DNA of 7,454 nt. Origin: Porticoccaceae bacterium UBA1117. Its GTDB lineage: Bacteria; Pseudomonadota; Gammaproteobacteria; Pseudomonadales; Porticoccaceae. The position numbers were made by a program, and so were the translations under genes. The stretch is taken from assembly GCA_002313335.1 (NCBI GenBank), contig DCBC01000022.1, forward strand, positions 4,597 through 12,050, written 5' to 3'. Numbering within the stretch: the stretch's first letter is position 1; each line of letters opens with the position of its first letter. The notes under the pieces were generated by a model. It was not told where the DNA came from and did not search any database. It worked only from the letters and a program-made list of their open reading frames with translations. Positions 1 to 6,706 of the stretch are shown piece after piece.

Positions 1-783
1 CACGAGCATAATATTTTCAAAATGGGTGGTTTAAGAACTCGCATGCCTGTCACCTTTTGGAGTTTTATGATTGGCTCAGCAGCGTTGGCGGCACTACCGA
101 TGACCTCCGGCTTTTTCAGTAAAGATCAAATTTTGCTCAAGGCCTATCAATTCCCTGATATTGGACCAGGTTTGTGGGCTGCTGGACTATTGGGCGCCTT
201 ACTGACCGCAATTTACAGTTTCAGATTAGTCTTTGTTGTATTTTTTGGTCCAGCCAACACTGAACCCGATAAAGACACTGGATGGCGTATGGCCGTTCCA
301 CTCTCAGTGTTGTGTCTCTTGGCCATGGTGGGTGGGTGGTTTATGATTCCGGTGAGTGAGGTTTTCCCTACTAGCGATGGTAATCACCCGGCCCATTGGG
401 TCGAATATGTGTCTATATCAGTTCCGCTTGTTGGTGTGCTACTGGCCTATCTAATATTTTATAGCGGACGATTAAAAATTGATGGTCTTACTAACTCCGC
501 TTTGGGTAAACGTGTCGGGCAGTTTTGGCTCAGTGGTTGGGGTATTGACTGGCTTTATGATCGTCTTTTTGTAAAACCTTATTATGGCTTAGCTGACGCA
601 CTCAAAAGAGAGCCTGTTGATGCAATATACGGGTTGATTGTCTCTATTAACCAAACCTTTAATCATTGGCTAAGTTCCGCGCAATCAGGCCGCATGCGTT
701 GGTATTTAGCGAGCATGGTAGCAGGGCTAATCGCAGTCATTACGCTAGCCACTAATCTGTCGGAGGGGGCGCTATCATGGTAA
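1..783 (+). CDS. nuoL: NADH-quinone oxidoreductase subunit L, C-terminal part (5' end outside window)
   Basis: This is the C-terminal 260 residues of the largest proton-pumping membrane subunit of respiratory complex I in the inner membrane. The reading frame is open from base 1 and begins inside the conserved segment HEHNIFKMGG, so the first roughly 350 residues lie upstream of the window; the E. coli protein is about 613 residues. Seen directly: the GFFSKDQIL motif, whose Lys (visible residue 41) matches the channel lysine K399 of E. coli NuoL, then several hydrophobic segments. Near the end are a GWGIDWLYDRLF motif, an amphipathic stretch (about residues 195-232) that fits the long lateral helix HL running alongside NuoM and NuoN, and a final membrane anchor starting at RWYLASM. 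The stop codon overlaps the start of nuoM, as expected inside the nuo operon. Nothing suggests a pseudogene; the truncation is only the window edge. Confidence 0.97.
   Translation, partial: HEHNIFKMGGLRTRMPVTFWSFMIGSAALAALPMTSGFFSKDQILLKAYQFPDIGPGLWAAGLLGALLTAIYSFRLVFVVFFGPANTEPDKDTGWRMAVPLSVLCLLAMVGGWFMIPVSEVFPTSDGNHPAHWVEYVSISVPLVGVLLAYLIFYSGRLKIDGLTNSALGKRVGQFWLSGWGIDWLYDRLFVKPYYGLADALKREPVDAIYGLIVSINQTFNHWLSSAQSGRMRWYLASMVAGLIAVITLATNLSEGALSW
762..766 (+). promoter_or_regulatory. Ribosome binding site of nuoM, inside nuoL
   Basis: GGAGG, followed by three more G, lies within the last codons of nuoL. It is 10 bases before the ATG at 777 and 16 bases before the in-frame ATG at 783. The spacing favours 777 as the start, which makes the nuoL and nuoM reading frames overlap by 7 bases. 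The alternative at 783 would give a TAATG one-base overlap and a protein two residues shorter. Confidence 0.6.
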
Positions 784-2309
784 TGATTAACCTAATACTC
801 ATACTCCTAATCGGCGGCTTATTGGCTCTTTTATCCGAGCGTATTAGTGACACTATGCCGCGTAAAGTGGCCATGGCTATAGTCCTAATCGACTTGCTGT
901 ATCTTCTAATTTGTCTGTCTGGCATGCCTGACATTACTCAATTACAGGCACCTGTGGCCAATGATCCCTCGACATGGTTAATGCACTTTAAGGCTGACTG
1001 GATTCCCGCTTTTGGTATTAGCATCGAGCTCGCATTAGATGGTATTAGTTTACTGATGGTATTACTCACGCTGATTCTTGGTGCCATTGCGATCAGTGCT
1101 TCTTGGACCGATATTGTGGTACGAAAAGGCTTCTTTGAGGCCAACTTACTATGGTCTCTTGCAGGGGTGCTAGGGGTGTTTATGGCCCTAGATTTGATGC
1201 TGTTCTTCCTATTTTGGGAGGTCATGCTAATTCCTATGTACTTTATGATTGCTATCTGGGGACATGAAAATCGCGGCTACGCGGCCATGAAATTCTTTAT
1301 CTTCACTCAAGCGAGCGGTTTATTAATGCTAATGTCGATTCTGGCACTAGTAGCGATTCACTACAGTGCTACTGGGTTTTGGACCTTTAGCTATTTTGAT
1401 TTACTCCACACCGAAATGACCGAGCAAGTGGCACACTGGATTATGCTGGGTTTCTTCATTGCGTTTGTGGTCAAGCTACCGGGATTTCCTTTCCATACTT
1501 GGTTGCCAGATGCGCATACTCAAGCGCCGACGGCGGGTAGTGTAATTTTGGCCGGTATTCTGCTTAAAACAGGTGCTTACGGATTGATTCGTTTTGCAGT
1601 ACCGCTATTTCCTGAAGCCGCGTTAAATTTTTCATCAGCGGCTATGTGGCTAGGTGCGGCAGGGGTTGTTTACGGTGCTGTGTTAGCGTTCGGTCAAACC
1701 GATTTCAAGCGTCTAATCGCCTATAGTAGCGTCAGTCATATGGGTTTCGTACTCCTAGGTATCTACGCATGGAATGAGCTCGCACTGCAGGGTGCAGTGA
1801 TGCAAATGGTTGCTCATGGATTTAGTACCGCAGCTCTATTTATGATTGCAGGCTCGTTACAAGAACGACTGCACACAAGAGATATGAGAGAGATGAGTGG
1901 GCTATGGCAACAGATGCCTCGCATGGGTGCGGTGGCAATGTTTTTTGTCGTTGCCTCTTTAGGTCTCCCAGGTTTAGGCAACTTTGTGGCGGAATTCCTA
2001 ATACTTCTGGGGCTTTTTCAGGTAAATATTTGGATTACAGTTATTGCTGCGACGGGTTTAATTACTGGCGCTGCTTATTCATTGCTATTGATGCAGCGAT
2101 CTTTTCAAGGTGAAGCTAATAAAAAATGGGTGGACTATGGTCTAGTTGATTTTGGGCCTCGAGAGATGCTGACAATGGCGATAATGATGGTGGCACTAAT
2201 TTTATTGGGGATTTATCCCCAGCCGATATTAGATGCTGCACAACCTGTGTTGCAAAGCTTACTTAATTTGACCACCTTGCCCGCTGTTGCCATAGTGGAG
2301 GTGCTCTGA
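777..2309 (+). CDS. nuoM: NADH-quinone oxidoreductase subunit M
   Basis: Antiporter-like proton-pumping subunit of complex I in the inner membrane; it sits between NuoL and NuoN and couples NADH oxidation and quinone reduction to proton export. The protein has 510 residues, essentially the length of E. coli NuoM (509), and is hydrophobic throughout, fitting the family's 14 membrane helices. The key charged residues are all present: Glu148 in FLFWEVMLIPMYF, Lys233 in VVKLPGFPFHTWLPDAHTQA, Lys264 in LLKTGAYG, and Glu406 in GNFVAEF. They correspond to E144, K234, K265 and E407 of E. coli NuoM. The start at 777 overlaps the end of nuoL and is supported by a GGAGG ten bases upstream. The stop codon overlaps the nuoN start by one base (TGATG), so translation of the three genes is probably coupled. 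Nothing is missing or unusual. Confidence 0.98.
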   Translation: MVMINLILILLIGGLLALLSERISDTMPRKVAMAIVLIDLLYLLICLSGMPDITQLQAPVANDPSTWLMHFKADWIPAFGISIELALDGISLLMVLLTLILGAIAISASWTDIVVRKGFFEANLLWSLAGVLGVFMALDLMLFFLFWEVMLIPMYFMIAIWGHENRGYAAMKFFIFTQASGLLMLMSILALVAIHYSATGFWTFSYFDLLHTEMTEQVAHWIMLGFFIAFVVKLPGFPFHTWLPDAHTQAPTAGSVILAGILLKTGAYGLIRFAVPLFPEAALNFSSAAMWLGAAGVVYGAVLAFGQTDFKRLIAYSSVSHMGFVLLGIYAWNELALQGAVMQMVAHGFSTAALFMIAGSLQERLHTRDMREMSGLWQQMPRMGAVAMFFVVASLGLPGLGNFVAEFLILLGLFQVNIWITVIAATGLITGAAYSLLLMQRSFQGEANKKWVDYGLVDFGPREMLTMAIMMVALILLGIYPQPILDAAQPVLQSLLNLTTLPAVAIVEVL

Positions 2310-3730
2310 TGAATGCAACTATGTTCTCGGCTTTAGCGCCTATTTTAATGCTCTCTTTGACGGCTATTGTATTGATGATTCAAGCGTCCATAAAACGAGA
2401 TCAATCAGTTGCCTGGGTCATTACGGGTGTTGGTTTTCTCCTCACGCTTTGGAGTGCCAGTTATGCCAGAGACTTTACTCAGCCAGTGACGATTTTGCTC
2501 CAAGTAGATCACTGGAGTTTGTTTTTTACTAGCCTAATTTTGATAGCCTCTCTGGTGACTCTGGTGCTATCCAAAGACAAATTTTCTTCTGAGGGGGAAC
2601 GAAAAGAAGAATATTACTTACTCTTGGTATTATCGGTATTAGGCGCGGTGGTACTCATTCAATCCAGTCACATGGTTTCTTTATTACTGGGTATGGAGCT
2701 AATGGGCGTTGCTCTCTACGCCATGATTGCCTTTCCGGAGCGCGGCCAGCTGCCTCTTGAGGCCGCTGTTAAGTACCTTGTTTTATCAGCCTGTGCATCG
2801 GCAATGTTACTGTATGGGTTTGCGCTCATTTATGCAGCTACAGGTGAGTTGAGCTACGCAGGCATTGGTACTAGAGCTGCTGTAGCCTATGCGGAAAATC
2901 CTATGCTTGTTATGGCCGGTAGTGCCATGGTCATCGCGGGTATTGGCTTTAAATTATCTGTCGCACCTTTTCATATGTGGACACCTGATGTCTATGAGGG
3001 TGCTCCTACACCCGTGACGGGTTTTCTTGCCACTGTTTCTAAAGGTGCAGTATTTGTAGCCCTGACTCGTTTTTATATCGATGGATCTCTCTATCAATTT
3101 GGTGATTTAAATACGGCATTAGCGGCCTTGGCTATTGTATCTATGCTGGTAGGTAATTGGCTGGCATTGCGTCAAGAAAACATCAAACGGTTGTTAGCGT
3201 ATTCTTCGATCGCCCACTTTGGTTATCTGTTAGTGGTATTAATAGCCTTAACTTATATAGATGCTGGTTTAGTGAATCAAAGTATTACCTTTTATCTAAC
3301 AGCCTACATAGTTACCACGTTGGCTGCTTTCACGGTTGTTTCGATGGTTGCTGGTGAAGACACGGCCAAGCAAAATATTGGTGCCTTTGCAGGACTCTTT
3401 TGGCATCGTCCGTTAGAGGCATCTGCGCTAACGGTGGCTATGCTGTCTCTGGCCGGTATACCTCTAACAGCTGGCTTCATGGCCAAGTTTTTTGTGATCA
3501 CAGTCGGTATCCAGTCCGGTCTTTGGGGATTGTTGGCAGTCCTTGTAGTCGGAAGTGCCATCGCTATTTACTATTATCTAAGGATTATTTTCGCCATGAC
3601 CAAGTCCGCGGAAAGTTCCGGCAACAGCGCTAACTGGCAGGAAAAGATAGTTGCGCTAGCGTTAATGATTTCAATTTTAGTGCTTGGCTCTTGGCCCCAG
3701 CCTTTTATTGCCTATGCAGGTTTACTCTAG
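2309..3730 (+). CDS. nuoN: NADH-quinone oxidoreductase subunit N
   Basis: Third antiporter-like membrane subunit of complex I, placed nearest the quinone-binding arm. It has 473 residues, slightly shorter than E. coli NuoN (485). Seen directly: Glu130 in LLGMELMGV, Lys215 in the signature FKLSVAPFHMWTPDVYEGAP, Lys245 in TVSKGA, and Lys393 in GFMAKFFV. The three lysines match K217, K247 and K395 of the E. coli protein; in NuoN the last channel residue is a lysine where NuoM has a glutamate. The ATG shares one base with the nuoM stop, and a GGAGG at 2297-2301 provides the ribosome binding site. This is normally the last gene of the nuo operon; here a small CBS-domain gene follows 48 bases later on the same strand. 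Confidence 0.98.
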   Translation: MNATMFSALAPILMLSLTAIVLMIQASIKRDQSVAWVITGVGFLLTLWSASYARDFTQPVTILLQVDHWSLFFTSLILIASLVTLVLSKDKFSSEGERKEEYYLLLVLSVLGAVVLIQSSHMVSLLLGMELMGVALYAMIAFPERGQLPLEAAVKYLVLSACASAMLLYGFALIYAATGELSYAGIGTRAAVAYAENPMLVMAGSAMVIAGIGFKLSVAPFHMWTPDVYEGAPTPVTGFLATVSKGAVFVALTRFYIDGSLYQFGDLNTALAALAIVSMLVGNWLALRQENIKRLLAYSSIAHFGYLLVVLIALTYIDAGLVNQSITFYLTAYIVTTLAAFTVVSMVAGEDTAKQNIGAFAGLFWHRPLEASALTVAMLSLAGIPLTAGFMAKFFVITVGIQSGLWGLLAVLVVGSAIAIYYYLRIIFAMTKSAESSGNSANWQEKIVALALMISILVLGSWPQPFIAYAGLL

Positions 3731-3748
3731 CGATGCGTGCCGATGCGT
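3731..3748 (+). repeat. Short direct repeat of CGATGCGT after nuoN
   Basis: The octamer CGATGCGT occurs twice, at 3731-3738 and 3741-3748, separated by GC, immediately after the nuoN stop codon. It is a direct, not inverted, repeat, so it does not form a terminator hairpin. It may be a chance duplication or a small protein-binding site; nothing further in the sequence decides this. Confidence 0.5.
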
Positions 3749-3778
3749 TAGTGTGGTTTGTAAAATAAGGAGTTAGTT

Positions 3779-4195
3779 ATGCTACGTTCAGTTGATATCA
3801 GTGACTATATGATCCATAGACCCGTAAAAATTCATGCCGATGATGAAATGTCTAAAGCAATTGGGTTGGTACTTGATAATAAAATATCGGGTATTTGTGT
3901 GGTCAGTGAGCAGGGTGATTTGGTGGGTGTACTATCTGAGATGGATTGTCTAAAAGCTATTTTAACCGCGACGTATAACGAGCATGGGGACCTTGGTTTG
4001 GCTGGGGACTATATGACGACTGATGTTGAATATTGTGATATTCACGCAGACCTAGTTGATGTGGCTGATGACATGATTAAAAAAGGTCACCGCCGTCGAC
4101 CAGTTTTAGATCACGGTAAACTAGTTGGGCAGATAACCTGTAGGCAGCTATTGCGGGTAGTCAGTGAATTTAATCAGCGAGCAGTTCCGCTTTAA
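3779..4195 (+). CDS. Small protein of two CBS domains
   Basis: A stand-alone 138-residue cytoplasmic protein made almost wholly of a CBS (Bateman) pair. The first CBS motif spans about residues 9-62, from DYMIHRPVKIHADDEM to GVLSEMDCL. The second spans about 78-128, from DYMTTDVEYCDIHADL to GHRRRPVLDHGKLVGQIT. Such pairs usually bind AMP, ATP or other adenosine compounds and signal energy state. The ribose-contact motif G-h-h-S/T-x-x-D is intact in the first domain (Ser53, Asp56), but the second has Thr120 followed by Gln123 in place of Asp. There is no signal peptide, membrane segment or attached effector domain. The start is well supported by AAGGAG at 3767-3772, six bases before the ATG. 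It lies 48 bases after nuoN with no hairpin terminator seen between, so it may be read through from the nuo operon. Its ligand and partner are unknown. Confidence 0.93.
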   Translation: MLRSVDISDYMIHRPVKIHADDEMSKAIGLVLDNKISGICVVSEQGDLVGVLSEMDCLKAILTATYNEHGDLGLAGDYMTTDVEYCDIHADLVDVADDMIKKGHRRRPVLDHGKLVGQITCRQLLRVVSEFNQRAVPL

Positions 4196-4203
4196 GTGCA
4201 GCG

Positions 4204-5142
4204 CTAACCTCTGCTGCTGAGAGCGTTATAAGTGCGAATACTACGATTACTGTTGAGTTGATAGAGGTGATCGGCTCTTGCCGGCATTTCTAATAAACAG
4301 TGTTCTGTTATGCGCTGAAAATGCCCAATGAAATGACTAATTTCCTTTTCATTCATAGTCTTTACGCCAAGGATTCCCTTCTCCATCATTCTGATTGACT
4401 CTGCCAACTTTTGTTCTTGTTCTAGTCGCCAAGCAAAAACGCTATCAAACGAGGGAGCGGCTAACATCACCAAGCGATCAACCATATTAAATAACGTTTG
4501 GTAGTCACCACCTAATGCATTATTAACATACTGGCGCCAAATACCGTCGGTATCGTATTGCTGTTCTAAATCATTACTCGCCTCTAAAAGGTCACTCTGT
4601 GGAACAGGCTCTGCCCCAAAGCACCAGCCCTCGATCACAATAAGTCCAATATGGCCTTTCATCACAGTGCTATCAGAGACACAAATACGGTCATCAATGC
4701 TTTTATTAAAGTGGGGTAGATACGTTCTATTACCTTTTACTAGGCTATTAATAGTTTGTATGGCGAGATTGACGTCATGAGTACCTGGCACTCCTCTAAC
4801 GCCTAGCAGAGGATGAACCTCTTCACTCAATGAGAGTCGTTGGGCCTTGGTCAGATAAAAATCATCGAGAGACAGTGCTACCGTCTGCAGGTTATAGCGT
4901 TCACTGACAACTGTGCATAGATAGTCTGCAAGAGTTGACTTCCCAGACCCTTGGCAACCGTTAATACCAATAATTTGAGTAGCATTATTTTGAGTATATA
5001 CCTTCGCAAACTCGTTTATTAGCCGCGAAAAATGGTTATCAGCTGCATTTAGATAAGAGTCAGGCAGCGAGTGCCTGTTTAGAAATAGTTGAAGTGGTTG
5101 GTTCAATGCCGACAAGACCTTATTATTAATCAGAAGAGCCAA
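4204..5142 (-). CDS. P-loop kinase of the plant-type D-glycerate 3-kinase / Tda10 family
   Basis: A 312-residue soluble kinase. The Walker A loop GCQGSGKST is at residues 62-70. It is followed by the family's hallmark ALSLDDFYLT (Asp93, Asp94) and HPLLGVRGVPGTHD (110-123), then YLPHFNKSIDDR (141-152) and IVIEGWCFG (168-176). This order is typical of plant D-glycerate 3-kinase, yeast Tda10 and their bacterial relatives, which are related to pantothenate and uridine kinases. The likely reaction is ATP-dependent phosphorylation of glycerate to 3-phosphoglycerate, but the substrate is inferred from the family and no glycerate-pathway gene is in view. The start is a TTG: the frame is closed by a stop at 5200-5202, has no ATG between there and residue 161, and a promoter-like site ends about 37 bases upstream. 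The Shine-Dalgarno sequence is weak. The gene converges on the CBS gene with an 8-base gap and diverges from the phosphatase gene. Confidence 0.9.
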   Translation of the reverse strand: MALLINNKVLSALNQPLQLFLNRHSLPDSYLNAADNHFSRLINEFAKVYTQNNATQIIGINGCQGSGKSTLADYLCTVVSERYNLQTVALSLDDFYLTKAQRLSLSEEVHPLLGVRGVPGTHDVNLAIQTINSLVKGNRTYLPHFNKSIDDRICVSDSTVMKGHIGLIVIEGWCFGAEPVPQSDLLEASNDLEQQYDTDGIWRQYVNNALGGDYQTLFNMVDRLVMLAAPSFDSVFAWRLEQEQKLAESIRMMEKGILGVKTMNEKEISHFIGHFQRITEHCLLEMPARADHLYQLNSNRSIRTYNALSSRG

Positions 5143-5178
5143 CCTAACACTAACATAAACGGCTTTTCTGAGAAAATA

Positions 5179-5206
5179 ATTATGCCTTTGTTGGTTTCCT
5201 TATCAA
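5179..5206 (-). promoter_or_regulatory. Candidate sigma-70-type promoter of the kinase gene
   Basis: On the minus strand, TTGATA (5206-5201, five of six bases matching the -35 consensus) and CATAAT (5184-5179, five of six matching the -10 consensus) are separated by 16 bases. Transcription would start near 5172, leaving a leader of about 30 bases before the TTG start at 5142. This arrangement independently supports a start close to 5142. It is a match by eye in an AT-rich region, so chance is possible. Confidence 0.45.
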
Positions 5207-5213
5207 CTTATCA
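5199..5213 (+). repeat. Tandem CTTATCA repeat in the divergent intergenic region
   Basis: CTTATCA occurs at 5199-5205 and again at 5207-5213, with one base between. The first copy covers most of the predicted -35 element of the kinase, and both lie 50-65 bases upstream of the phosphatase start, so they could be an operator seen by both genes. The 8-base period does not match a PhoB box, whose 7-base units repeat every 11 bases. The rest of the 122-base region shows no clear promoter for the phosphatase. Confidence 0.4.
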
Positions 5214-5264
5214 TTTACACTATGAAAAATTTCCCAAAAATTCATTTTAGTAAGGTTATATCTT

Positions 5265-6659
5265 ATGGTTAATTCATTATTGTCATGCAGCGTTCGTGGT
5301 TTATTACCTTTGTTATTGATTTTTTTGGGTGGGCTTTCAGTCCCGGCTATAGCAGGTAATGTTATTTTAATTATTGGCGATGGTATGGATGACAGCCAGA
5401 TAACCATAGCTCGAAACTACTTAGTGGGCAGTCGTAGTAAACTACTTGTTGATAAGTTACCGCTAAGAAGCGCTGTGCAGGTACTTACAGTTGATGAAGA
5501 TAACCCCCAGCAGCCACTGTATGTAGCAGATTCAGCTAATAGTGCTACGTCTATTGCTACAGGCGCTATTACTAGTCCTGGGCGCATAGGCACGACAGCA
5601 GCTTCTGATAAAGATTTGATTAACTTAGTCGAACTGGTTAAGCAACACAGTATAAAAGTTGGACTGGTCACTACCGCCAGTATTACTGATGCCACGCCCG
5701 CATCTTTTTATGCACATGTTAATGATCGTGGATGTGAAAACCCATCAGCAATGGTTGATTTTGAAAAATATGCTGGTCTTATTGTTGACTGTTCGCAGGA
5801 CCTTAAAGCAAATGGAGGTTTAGGGTCGATCTCAGAGCAGTTAATTATCTCTGGTGTTGATGTGGCGCTAGGGGGTGGGATGAACCATTTTACGCCTGAT
5901 GCTGAGGGATCAACTTTAAGTGTGCTTGCACTAGCCAAGGAGGCCGGATACACGGTGATTGAAAATGCAGATCAACTGGCTGGTAATCATGGTGGAAAAT
6001 TATTAGGTCTATTCTCACCAAGTACCATGCCCGTAAGATGGTATGGAGAGGACGGACGAACTGCAGAAAAGCCTAAAACAAGCTTTATGAATCTATTTCA
6101 TCCTATGCTTGGTTCTGTGACCTACCCTGAACCTATGATTTGCGAAGATAATCCAGACTACGCGGGTATGCCGAGTCTTGCATCAATGAGTGAAGTGGCG
6201 CTAGCCGAATTGACTAATGATGCGCAAACACCATTTTTTCTAATGATCGAGTCAGCATCTATTGATAAGCAGGCCCATGAGCGCAAAGCATGTGGCAGTA
6301 TTGGGGAGTTACAGCAACTCGATGAGGCTTTGGCTGTGGCGCTTAAATTTGCTGACACAAACCCCGATACTTTAATCTTAGTTACTGCTGATCACGGACA
6401 TGCAGCGCAAATTCTCTCTGAGAGAACTATTTATGATGTCCTTGATTTGCCTATTCATTCCCCTGGGCAAGTAGCGCGTATTACAACGCCTGAGGGAGCG
6501 GTAATGACAGTTAATTATGCGACGAATAACTTCGTCAGTGAAGAGCATACGGGTGTCAATGTACCACTGCTGAGCAATAGCGTCGGCGTTGGTAAAATAC
6601 CTGGGATGATTACTCAGCCGGAGATCTTTAACATCATCAAAGACTACCTGATTGATTAA
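5265..6659 (+). CDS. phoA: Periplasmic alkaline phosphatase, E. coli PhoA type
   Basis: A secreted phosphomonoesterase of 464 residues (E. coli PhoA has 471) that frees phosphate from organic esters. A Sec signal peptide is visible at the N-terminus: Arg11, a hydrophobic core at about 12-25, and a probable cut after Ala30 (PAIA/G). The active-site set is complete: Asp39 (IGDGM), nucleophile Ser90 (DSANSAT), Asp142 and Thr144 (TDATPA), Arg155, Glu329, Asp334, Lys335 and His338 (SIDKQAH), Asp376 and His377 (TADHGHA), and His428 (EEHTG). The Asp142 and Lys335 pair equals D153/K328 of E. coli, marking the E. coli-type magnesium site. Cysteines 157, 176, 293 and 343 match the four that form the two E. 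coli disulfides. TAAGG at 5251-5255 serves the ATG. Phosphate control would be expected for the family, but no PhoB box was seen upstream. Confidence 0.96.
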   Translation: MVNSLLSCSVRGLLPLLLIFLGGLSVPAIAGNVILIIGDGMDDSQITIARNYLVGSRSKLLVDKLPLRSAVQVLTVDEDNPQQPLYVADSANSATSIATGAITSPGRIGTTAASDKDLINLVELVKQHSIKVGLVTTASITDATPASFYAHVNDRGCENPSAMVDFEKYAGLIVDCSQDLKANGGLGSISEQLIISGVDVALGGGMNHFTPDAEGSTLSVLALAKEAGYTVIENADQLAGNHGGKLLGLFSPSTMPVRWYGEDGRTAEKPKTSFMNLFHPMLGSVTYPEPMICEDNPDYAGMPSLASMSEVALAELTNDAQTPFFLMIESASIDKQAHERKACGSIGELQQLDEALAVALKFADTNPDTLILVTADHGHAAQILSERTIYDVLDLPIHSPGQVARITTPEGAVMTVNYATNNFVSEEHTGVNVPLLSNSVGVGKIPGMITQPEIFNIIKDYLID

Positions 6660-6706
6660 TTAAGTATTGAATTTTGAGTGCCTAGGGTACTTATAAGGAG
6701 TAAGTA

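Noticed and set aside
938..1225. Minus-strand open frame of 95 codons inside nuoM
   Set aside because: It is fully antisense to strongly conserved nuoM sequence and its translation shows no family features.
3761..3766. TAAAAT as a -10 element of a separate CBS-gene promoter
   Set aside because: It abuts the Shine-Dalgarno sequence, so the transcript would start too close to the ATG to include it, and no reasonable -35 element lies 16-18 bases upstream.
4198..4217. Possible terminator hairpin between the convergent CBS and kinase genes
   Set aside because: GCAGC and GCTGC can pair, but the stem has only five pairs with a ten-base loop and no T run follows on either strand; it mostly lies within the end of the kinase gene.
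5199..5225. Possible PhoB box upstream of the alkaline phosphatase gene
   Set aside because: The two TTATCA-like units repeat every 8 bases, not every 11, and no further unit matching CTGTCAT occurs at the right spacing.
5277..5288. LLSC at residues 5-8 of the phosphatase as a lipobox
   Set aside because: It lies before the hydrophobic core and has no charged n-region ahead of it; the PAIA/G site after residue 30 fits an ordinary signal peptidase I cut.
5180..5407. Minus-strand open frame of 75 codons across the phosphatase start and the intergenic region
   Set aside because: It lies largely opposite the phosphatase signal peptide and first catalytic motif, has no recognisable domain, and the plus-strand gene is certain.
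6667..6697. TTGAAT ... TATAAG as a promoter for the GST gene
   Set aside because: The spacer is 19 bases and the -10 candidate overlaps the ribosome binding site, which would then not be in the transcript.
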